Assembly (NCBI GenBank): GCA_028718045.1
Contig: JAQUMQ010000020.1
Location: forward strand, 1-11,703
DNA from: Actinomycetota bacterium
GTDB lineage: Bacteria > Actinomycetota > Humimicrobiia > Humimicrobiales > Humimicrobiaceae
Length of the DNA: 11,703 nucleotides
Direction: 5' to 3'
Below the pieces are notes generated by a model. The model did not search any database. It was given only the letters and a program-made list of their open reading frames with translations, and was not told the origin of the DNA. The position numbers and the translations under genes were made by a program. Positions 8,158-11,703 of the stretch are shown one piece after another (position 1 is the stretch's first letter; every line of letters begins with the position of its first letter).

Positions 8158-8685
8158 TTAATTGATCTTTTCTTTTTCTTTTTGAATAGCGCTCAAAGTT
8201 AAAACCAGTTTTTTCGGTAAACTATTAAGAACACTGACAAACATATATATTGGGCTTATGAGACCGCTTAAAACCTGCGATATAAGAATTTCTCTTGACG
8301 GTAAACTTGCCAGTTTGTTTATATCATCTGCATTTACAAATTCACCTTCGATGATTCCGCCCTTTAATTTTAAAAGATCAAATTCCTTGGCAATATCCTT
8401 AAGTATTTTAGCCGTTGCAATCAGATCTTTATGACTGATGACTGCGCTGGTAGGTCCTTTGAAGATACCGCTAAGATCTATACTCTTAAAAGCATCCTTG
8501 ACTGCAATGCTTGCAAGAGTATTCTTTAAAATCATAAAAGTGGCTTCTGCTTCGTATAGTCTGTTTCTTATTGCTACAGATTGTTCTGTTTTTAAATTAC
8601 TATGGTCAACAAATATAAGGCCGTTATTTTTTTCAAATTTTTCCTTTATTAGGTTGACCTTACTTGTCTTTTCACTTTTTATCAA
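8158..8685 (-). CDS. rplJ: Ribosomal protein L10 (uL10), TTG start
   Basis: This is the base of the ribosomal stalk. It binds 23S rRNA next to L11, carries L12 dimers on its C-terminal helix, and as L10(L12)4 represses its own leader. From TTG at 8685 it has 175 residues, normal for the family (about 165-175), and begins MIKSEKTSKV. Seen are the N-terminal rRNA-binding fold with LIFVDHSNLKTEQSVAIRNRL, the segment GPTSAVISHKDLIATAKIL, and a C-terminal helix rich in hydrophobic and Lys residues. I chose the TTG because GGGGGT (8693-8698), able to pair with the 16S 3' end through one G-U, sits 7 bases upstream. The frame extends 20 codons further to an ATG at 8745, but that ATG lies in the loop of the attenuator terminator and has no ribosome-binding site. 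Identity is certain; the start is likely. Confidence 0.95.
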   Translation of the reverse strand: MIKSEKTSKVNLIKEKFEKNNGLIFVDHSNLKTEQSVAIRNRLYEAEATFMILKNTLASIAVKDAFKSIDLSGIFKGPTSAVISHKDLIATAKILKDIAKEFDLLKLKGGIIEGEFVNADDINKLASLPSREILISQVLSGLISPIYMFVSVLNSLPKKLVLTLSAIQKEKEKIN

Positions 8686-8724
8686 TTTTAAAACCCCCGT
8701 CCCAAAAATGTTGATTATACTTTC

Positions 8725-8758
8725 AAAAAAACAAAATCGACCCATAAAACAGGTCGAT
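8725..8758 (-). terminator. Intrinsic terminator (attenuator) in the rplJ leader
   Basis: Minus-strand ATCGACC (8758-8752) pairs perfectly with GGTCGAT (8742-8736). Two G-U pairs can extend it inward to a 5-base loop, and it is followed at once by TTTGTTTTTTT (8735-8725). This is the only textbook stem-plus-U-tract in the window. It lies 40 bases before the rplJ start, so it acts on rplJL rather than ending rplA as a simple terminator. Confidence 0.88.
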
Positions 8759-8783
8759 AAATGTCTTTGTTTATATCAACCTG
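8750..8783 (-). promoter_or_regulatory. Antiterminator hairpin of the L10 leader
   Basis: CAGGTTGATA (8783-8774) can pair with TATCGACCTG (8759-8750) over ten pairs with a single G-U, around a 14-base loop. The left arm is the end of the L10-binding domain; the right arm is the ascending side of the terminator. The hairpin is therefore mutually exclusive with both, which is what an attenuation switch needs. Pairing is seen directly; the switch is inferred. Confidence 0.8.
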
Positions 8784-8860
8784 AGCAGGAAATTAAGTTA
8801 TTTTATAATTAAAACAACACCCGCCGTCTATGGTTTGTTTTTTATTTAAAAAATGTTACC

Positions 8861-9574
8861 TTATGCTACTTCCTCCATCTCAGATTCAACCGATTTATTT
8901 AAATCAATTTTCAAGCTTGGTCCCATAGTCGATGAAATATAAACGGATTTTATATATTTACCTTTAGCTGCCGAAGGTTTTGCCTTTATTATGGCATCAA
9001 TTAATGCAGAATAATTTTCAGCAAGTTTTTTTGCTTCGAAACTTATCCTTCCTATCGTTATGTGGATAACGCCAAACTTATCTGTTCTAAACTCCAGTCT
9101 TCCTTTTTTGATTTCTGCCACTGCTTTTTCTATATCCATTGTAACTGTCCCCGATTTCGGATTCGGCATTAATTTTCTGGGTCCCAAAACCTTGCCAAGC
9201 TTACCGACATTTTTCATCATGTCCGGCGTAGAAATGCAGATATCAAAGTCTAACCAACCCGTACTTACTTTTTCGATAAGATCATCTGCGCCTACATAAT
9301 CCGCTCCCGCATTTTTAGCTTCAGCCGCTTTTTCTCCCTGTGCAAAAACAAGTATTTTCGGATTTTTTCCGCTCCCATTGGGAAGAACTATCGTTCCTCT
9401 GACAATCTGGTCTGCTTTTCTTGGGTCAACACCTAAATTTATCGAAAGATCGACAGACTCGTCAAATTTTGCAAAACTATGTTCTTTAACCCATTTTATG
9501 GCTGAAAAAGGGGAAACTGGATTTGTCTTTGTTCTATCCTTGGCTTTTTCAATATAATTCTTTCCTCTTTTCAC
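8861..9574 (-). CDS. rplA: Ribosomal protein L1 (uL1), GTG start
   Basis: L1 forms the mobile L1 stalk of the 50S subunit, which helps move deacylated tRNA out of the E site; in many bacteria it also represses its own mRNA. The protein has 237 residues, the normal length for the family (about 230-235). Seen are the two-domain pattern with SINLGVDPRKADQIVRGTIVLPNGSG near residues 44-69, the inserted domain with DFDICISTPDMM, the conserved GKVLGPRKLMPNPKSGTV near 128-145, and the C-terminal YISSTMGPSLKID. Translation starts at GTG 9574 with AGGAAGG five bases upstream. It lies 37 bases after rplK and is surely co-transcribed with it. No oddities beyond the acidic tail SEMEEVA. Identity is certain. 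Confidence 0.98.
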   Translation of the reverse strand: MKRGKNYIEKAKDRTKTNPVSPFSAIKWVKEHSFAKFDESVDLSINLGVDPRKADQIVRGTIVLPNGSGKNPKILVFAQGEKAAEAKNAGADYVGADDLIEKVSTGWLDFDICISTPDMMKNVGKLGKVLGPRKLMPNPKSGTVTMDIEKAVAEIKKGRLEFRTDKFGVIHITIGRISFEAKKLAENYSALIDAIIKAKPSAAKGKYIKSVYISSTMGPSLKIDLNKSVESEMEEVA

Positions 9575-9611
9575 AACAACCTTCCTTTAAACTTCTTGAA
9601 TCTATAAAATT

Positions 9612-10034
9612 TTAAACTATTTTTACTCCCATGCTTCGTGCAGTTCCCTCGATAATTTTTACTGCTGAGTCAACCGACCTTGCATTCAAATCCTTTAATT
9701 TAAGTTTGGCTATCTCTTCAGCTTGAGATTTGGTAATTTCCCCAACTTTTGCCCTGTTTGGTTCTTTCGAACCTTTTTCTATGTTCAATGCTTTTTTTAA
9801 CAGAACGACAGCAGGAGGAGTTTTGGTAATAAAACTAAAAGACCTGTCTGCATATACGGTAATTATGACAGGCAATACCGTACCTGTTTGGCTTGCTGTT
9901 TGTTCGTTAAACTGTTTGCAAAACTCCATAATATTAATCCCGTGCTGACCAAGAGCAGGACCGATGGGAGGGGCAGGGTTTGCCTGACCTGCCGTTACTT
10001 GTAACTTAACCTGTGCTGTTATTTTTTTTGCCAT
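9612..10034 (-). CDS. rplK: Ribosomal protein L11 (uL11)
   Basis: L11 sits at the base of the stalk on the GTPase-associated region of 23S rRNA, next to L10. It is the site sensed by RelA in the stringent response and by thiopeptide antibiotics. It has 140 residues, the standard length. The N-terminal domain shows the proline-rich switch NPAPPIGPALGQHGINIMEFC (about residues 19-39). The C-terminal rRNA-binding domain shows TKTPPAVVLLKKALNIEKGS and ends with IIEGTARSMGVKIV. The ATG follows AGAGGAAAAA. The gene is 44 bases after nusG and 37 before rplA, in the usual rplK-rplA pair. Identity is certain. Confidence 0.99.
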   Translation of the reverse strand: MAKKITAQVKLQVTAGQANPAPPIGPALGQHGINIMEFCKQFNEQTASQTGTVLPVIITVYADRSFSFITKTPPAVVLLKKALNIEKGSKEPNRAKVGEITKSQAEEIAKLKLKDLNARSVDSAVKIIEGTARSMGVKIV

Positions 10035-10078
10035 TTTTTCCTCTTCAAAACAAAATAAAAACTTTTATTATAACAAAT

Positions 10079-10603
10079 CTAAATCTTTGAAATCTGATCA
10101 AAATTAAGCTCTACCGGAGTCTGTCTTCCAAATATCGAGACCAAAACCCTTAATTTTCCTTGATCTATATTTATTTCGCTGATCGTACCATCAAAATTTG
10201 CAAACGGGCCATTTATAACCTTTATAGGCATGCCGATCTCGAAATCCGTTTTAGGTCTTGGCTTTTCCGCAACTTCTTTTTTCATTATTCTGTCAACTTC
10301 AATTTCGGGAAGCGGCTGAGGTCTGTCCTCGCTGCCCACAAAACCTGTTACGCCCGGCGTATTTCTTACAACATACCATGAATCATCGTCAAGAAGCATC
10401 TTTACCAAAAGATAACCTGGAAAAATCTTTTTAGATGAAACGTGCTTTTTGCCTCCGTGAATTTCCATTACGTCTTCTGTCGGTATAAATATATCAAAAA
10501 TCTTATTGCTCATATTCATAGACTCTTTCCTATGCTCAAGATTAAGCTTGACTTTGTTTTCATACCCGGCATAAGAATGAATTACATACCATCTCGGTCT
10601 CAT
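10079..10603 (-). CDS. nusG: Transcription elongation/antitermination factor NusG
   Basis: NusG binds the RNA polymerase clamp and tunes pausing and termination; through its KOW domain it can contact Rho or ribosomal S10. It has 174 residues, normal for the two-domain form without the large insertion of some lineages. The NGN domain runs from WYVIHSYAGYENKVK (residue 5 on) through KIFPGYLLVKM and WYVVRNTPGVTGFVG. After a short linker, the KOW domain begins around GMPIKVINGPFANFDGTI. The ATG at 10603 has only a weak AAAGAG upstream. The gene lies 20 bases after the secE stop, so translational coupling or shared mRNA is likely. Identity is certain. Confidence 0.99.
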   Translation of the reverse strand: MRPRWYVIHSYAGYENKVKLNLEHRKESMNMSNKIFDIFIPTEDVMEIHGGKKHVSSKKIFPGYLLVKMLLDDDSWYVVRNTPGVTGFVGSEDRPQPLPEIEVDRIMKKEVAEKPRPKTDFEIGMPIKVINGPFANFDGTISEINIDQGKLRVLVSIFGRQTPVELNFDQISKI

Positions 10604-10623
10604 AAAAAACTACTCTTTCGTTA

Positions 10624-10938
10624 TTATATTTTAGCTAAAACATCGATTAATTTTACCCAAATAAAATCAAATATACCAAGTATGACCGCAAAAATAGCAA
10701 TCGTAATCAACACTATAACGGTATACTTAAAAACTTCCTTTCTGGTAGGCCAAGATACTTTTTTTAATTCATGTACAACATCTCTGAAAAATTTTGCTAT
10801 CTTGCCCGGTATTTCTTTTAAAAATTTCTTCCAATTTATTTTCTTTCTGGCCGGAGTTGACGGAGGCTTTCTCTCCTGCATCATTTTCTCCATCATTGCC
10901 TTTTGCTTGAATTTGGTTGGAATTTTTTGCTTAGCCAT
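10624..10938 (-). CDS. secE: Preprotein translocase subunit SecE
   Basis: SecE is the small essential subunit that clamps SecY in the membrane protein-export channel. It is 104 residues from the ATG at 10938, beginning MAKQKIPTKF. It has a Lys/Arg-rich cytoplasmic N-terminal extension (1 to about 47), the amphipathic helix with the family signature ELKKVSWPTRKEV (57-69), and one membrane segment (about 72-95) rich in Ile, Val and Phe. That is the single-span form, longer than Bacillus SecE because of the basic tail, as in many actinobacteria. I chose this Met because AGGG lies 5 bases upstream and the family alignment supports it. The frame remains open to a TTG at 11034, but that extension has no ribosome-binding site and crosses a hairpin and a repeat. 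It sits next to nusG as usual. Confidence 0.95.
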   Translation of the reverse strand: MAKQKIPTKFKQKAMMEKMMQERKPPSTPARKKINWKKFLKEIPGKIAKFFRDVVHELKKVSWPTRKEVFKYTVIVLITIAIFAVILGIFDFIWVKLIDVLAKI

Positions 10939-10964
10939 TTTTCCCTGTTCTTTTAAATTTAAAT

Positions 10965-10994
10965 ATATGAGACATATCGCACCGCATCTCATAT
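10965..10994 (-). promoter_or_regulatory. 8-bp hairpin in the secE leader
   Basis: ATATGAGA (10965-10972) and TCTCATAT (10987-10994) are exact reverse complements with a 14-base loop. The hairpin ends 26 bases before the secE ATG, just upstream of an A/T stretch and the AGGG ribosome-binding site. It could influence mRNA stability or translation; no known element is matched. Confidence 0.45.
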
Positions 10995-11009
10995 CGACTA
11001 AATGCTTTA

Positions 11010-11031
11010 CCCCTATAAAACCCCTATAAAA
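11010..11031. repeat. 11-bp tandem duplication CCCCTATAAAA
   Basis: CCCCTATAAAA occurs at 11010-11020 and 11021-11031 with no mismatch. On the transcribed strand it reads TTTTATAGGGG twice. It is one of two separate 11-bp duplications within 60 bases. Confidence 0.85.
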
Positions 11032-11045
11032 CAATAAATATCAAA

Positions 11046-11067
11046 ACTTATATATAACTTATATATC
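11046..11067. repeat. 11-bp tandem duplication ACTTATATATA/C
   Basis: ACTTATATATA (11046-11056) is followed directly by ACTTATATATC (11057-11067), with one mismatch at the last base. It has the same 11-base unit length as the duplication at 11010-11031 but an unrelated sequence. The end of the doubtful 37-codon frame lies inside it. Confidence 0.8.
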
Positions 11068-11179
11068 AAACTGTAGGAGCTCGTTCTTTTTGTCCGGCTT
11101 TTTTAACTTGCCACAAAGATTCGATCTTCTTCGCCCATCCCGTCCGTCCTTCGATTCTCCTTAAATATGCCGCCGGCAT
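11066..11179 (-). CDS. Doubtful 37-residue basic ORF, unrecognised
   Basis: An open frame from ATG 11179 to TGA encodes a 37-residue basic peptide with the core GRTGWAKKIESLWQVKKAG. It has two Trp, many Lys/Arg and no membrane segment. I do not recognise a family. In favour, the patch is about half G+C by hand count against very AT-rich flanks, and its codons look protein-like. Against, the start lies inside a palindrome, no ribosome-binding site precedes it (the upstream bases are GGCTGTAAAAT), and it is short. It could be a real small protein, the remnant of a longer gene, or a dispersed non-coding repeat that happens to be open. It lies between tRNA-Trp and secE, where related clusters usually have no gene. 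Confidence 0.2.
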   Translation of the reverse strand: MPAAYLRRIEGRTGWAKKIESLWQVKKAGQKERAPTV

Positions 11180-11183
11180 ATTT
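11163..11183. repeat. 21-bp perfect palindrome with one central base
   Basis: AAATATGCCG (11163-11172) and CGGCATATTT (11174-11183) are exact reverse complements around one base. As RNA it forms a stem of 8-9 pairs with a 3-5-base loop, about 55 bases after the tRNA CCA. What follows is A/G-rich rather than U-rich, so it is not a standard terminator. It could bind a dimeric protein, or be a processing hairpin or one end of a repeat element. Confidence 0.75.
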
Positions 11184-11235
11184 TACAGCCACTATCATAA
11201 GTTTAATTTTCAAATAGCATTATTAACTTAATATA

Positions 11236-11312
11236 TGGCAGGGCTGGAGGGACTCGAACCCCCAACACTCGGTTTTGGAGACCGATGCTCTACCGATTGG
11301 AGCTACAGCCCT
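11236..11312 (-). tRNA. trnW: tRNA-Trp (anticodon CCA), CCA end encoded
   Basis: A full cloverleaf is visible. The acceptor stem AGGGCTG pairs with CAGCCCT (7 of 7), followed by U8 A9 and a D arm GCTC/GAGC. The anticodon stem TCGGT/ACCGA encloses the loop CTCCAAA, giving anticodon CCA for UGG. The variable loop is 5 bases. The T arm GGGGG/CCCTC has the loop TTCGAGT. The discriminator is G73, and CCA (11238-11236) is encoded. The first two bases are shared with the rpmG stop codon. tRNA-Trp between rpmG and secE is a common arrangement in Gram-positive bacteria. It must be cut from a polycistronic RNA by RNase P. Confidence 0.98.
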
Positions 11313-11460
11313 ATCTGGTCTCCTTGTGAACGGTATGCTTTTTGCACCATTTGCAATATTTTTTAAACTCTATCCTATCAGGATCATTTTTCTTGTTTTT
11401 AACGCTTGTATAATTTCTTCTTTTGCAATCATTGCAAGCTAATATAATATTAACTCTCAC
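11311..11460 (-). CDS. rpmG: Ribosomal protein L33 (bL33), zinc-ribbon form, GTG start
   Basis: A small 50S protein located near the E site. It has 49 residues, the standard length. It carries two CxxC pairs (C9/C12 and C36/C39), so it is the zinc-binding C+ paralogue rather than the zinc-free form. Typical motifs are ILACNDCKRRNYTS and KNDPDRIEFKKYCKWC. The start is GTG 11460, preceded by AAGGCGG with 7 bases of spacing. The TAG stop occupies 11313-11311, and its last two bases are the first two of mature tRNA-Trp. A strong promoter lies about 50 bases upstream. Zinc-dependent control is known for some C+ L33 genes, usually where a C- copy exists elsewhere; nothing here shows a Zur site. Identity is certain. 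Confidence 0.97.
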   Translation of the reverse strand: MRVNIILACNDCKRRNYTSVKNKKNDPDRIEFKKYCKWCKKHTVHKETR

Positions 11461-11503
11461 TTTAATTCCGCCTTAAATATACTCTTTCCACAAATAAAGA
11501 CAA

Positions 11504-11517
11504 GTTAATAAATTAAC
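11504..11517. repeat. 14-bp palindrome over the rpmG -10 region
   Basis: GTTAAT-AA-ATTAAC is a perfect inverted repeat covering the predicted -10 hexamer and part of the TG extension. Such a position suits an operator, but AT-rich -10 regions often give short palindromes by chance. Confidence 0.5.
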
Positions 11518-11538
11518 ATTTACCACTATATATGTCAA
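11510..11538 (-). promoter_or_regulatory. Promoter for rpmG-tRNA-Trp-secE-nusG-rpl genes
   Basis: On the minus strand, a perfect TTGACA (11538-11533) is followed by 17 bases and TAATTT (11515-11510), preceded by TGT, an extended -10. The predicted start is near 11503, about 40 bases before the rpmG GTG. It lies between the tuf stop and rpmG. The hexamer, spacer and TGN extension match the promoter before rpoB. Confidence 0.72.
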
Positions 11539-11581
11539 CATAAAATTTTCTCTTATTATGCTATTCTTCAATAACGCTTTC

Positions 11582-11703
11582 CTACTCTATTATCTTAGAT
11601 ATATTCCCTGCACCTATGGTTCTTCCACCTTCACGGATAGCAAACTTAAGACCTTCTTCCATGGCTATGGGGGTGATAAGCTTTACTTCCATCTCGGTAT
11701 GAT
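11582..11703 (-). CDS. tuf: Elongation factor Tu, C-terminal end only
   Basis: EF-Tu is the GTPase that delivers aminoacyl-tRNA to the ribosome. Only the last 39 complete codons plus stop are in the window; the 5' part lies beyond base 11703. The sequence HTEMEVKLITPIAMEEGLKF, then AIREGGRTIGAGNISKIIE, is the strand-rich end of domain III, which contacts tRNA and EF-Ts. It ends in TAG. No hairpin with a U-tract is seen in the 121 bases before rpmG, so read-through from tuf into rpmG is possible in addition to the rpmG promoter. Identity is certain despite the truncation. Confidence 0.97.
   Translation of the reverse strand, partial: HTEMEVKLITPIAMEEGLKFAIREGGRTIGAGNISKIIE

Larger units (their letters stand above)
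8686..8833 (-). ncRNA. L10 leader: autoregulatory attenuation RNA of rplJ-rplL
   Basis: The rplA-rplJ spacer carries the hallmarks of the Gram-positive L10 leader. The ligand-binding domain runs from CATAGACGGCGGGTG (strand-wise 5' end near 8833) to CCTGCTCAGGTTG (ending near 8777). The two sides pair through GCGGG (8824-8820) with CCUGC (8789-8785), leaving the conserved purine-rich asymmetric loop expected of the kink-turn site for L10(L12)4. An antiterminator and an intrinsic terminator follow. In Bacillus subtilis, L10(L12)4 binding to such a leader is known to promote termination. The same feedback is inferred here from matching order and overlap. No separate promoter is obvious, so transcripts likely enter from rplA. 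Confidence 0.85.
10939..11235 (-). other. tRNA-Trp to secE spacer, about 300 bases without a firm gene
   Basis: From the tRNA side to secE this holds an AT-rich segment, a 21-bp palindrome (11163-11183), a GC-richer patch with a doubtful 37-codon frame (11066-11179), two 11-bp tandem duplications and an 8-bp hairpin before the secE ribosome-binding site. I see no full -35/-10 pair and no U-tract terminator. secE therefore probably relies on read-through from the rpmG promoter. Confidence 0.6.

Noticed and set aside
10442..11029. 195-codon plus-strand open frame over secE and nusG
   Set aside because: It lies antisense to two certain genes, has a composition typical of an antisense shadow (Phe/Ile/Leu-rich), and matches no family.
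10939..11034. 32-codon N-terminal extension of secE from a TTG
   Set aside because: It has no ribosome-binding site, crosses a hairpin and a tandem repeat, and the internal ATG fits the family start.
11163..11183. Palindrome after tRNA-Trp as an intrinsic terminator
   Set aside because: No U-tract follows on either side in the direction of transcription, and secE-nusG seem to need read-through.
11461..11581. Terminator after tuf
   Set aside because: Only a short bulged GC..TATT/AATA..GC hairpin without a following U-run was found, which is too weak to call.

Overview
The window is a low-G+C bacterial chromosome segment. It carries the classic translation/transcription cluster entirely on the minus strand. 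Read 5'->3' on that strand, the order is: tuf (3' end only), rpmG, tRNA-Trp, secE, nusG, rplK, rplA, an L10-type RNA leader, rplJ, rplL, rpoB and rpoC (missing its 3' end). There is no mobile element, CRISPR array or accessory cargo. Nearly all of the DNA is core genes and short regulatory spacers.

Host inference: the genes are AT-rich. Ribosome-binding sites are purine-rich and often carry G where AGGAGG has A. The tRNA encodes its CCA, and the rplJ leader is of the Gram-positive attenuation type. RpoB lacks large insertions and has an actinobacterial-looking N-terminal half. RpoC carries a roughly 100-residue charged helical insert between the N-terminal zinc site and the catalytic domain, at the place where Actinomycetota carry theirs. 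The best guess, an inference only, is an AT-rich, deep-branching Gram-positive lineage related to Actinomycetota. The species cannot be named from this window.

Layout: positions 11582-11703 hold the EF-Tu C-terminus. A promoter (TTGACA, 17 bp, TGT-TAATTT) lies at 11510-11538 and drives rpmG, whose stop codon overlaps the first two bases of tRNA-Trp. A roughly 300-base spacer follows (10939-11235). It holds a 21-bp palindrome, a GC-richer patch with a doubtful 37-codon frame, two 11-bp tandem duplications and a small hairpin. SecE and NusG come next, then L11 and L1. The rplA-rplJ spacer (8686-8860) is a clear regulatory RNA: an L10(L12)4-binding-type domain, a 10-bp antiterminator and a competing intrinsic terminator. 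L10 and L12 follow. The rplL-rpoB spacer (7371-7674) holds an AT-rich hairpin, short tandem repeats, a second inverted repeat and a strong internal promoter for rpoBC.

How the parts work together: the genes supply the ribosomal stalk and its base (L11, L10, L12), the L1 stalk, the elongation/antitermination factor NusG, the translocon subunit SecE and the two large RNA polymerase subunits. The RNA leader can tie L10/L12 synthesis to ribosome demand. The internal rpoB promoter lets RNA polymerase be set separately from the ribosomal proteins. I found no previously undescribed system. The most unusual items are the rpmG/tRNA-Trp overlap, the inverted repeat abutting the rpoB promoter, and the unexplained patch between tRNA-Trp and secE.
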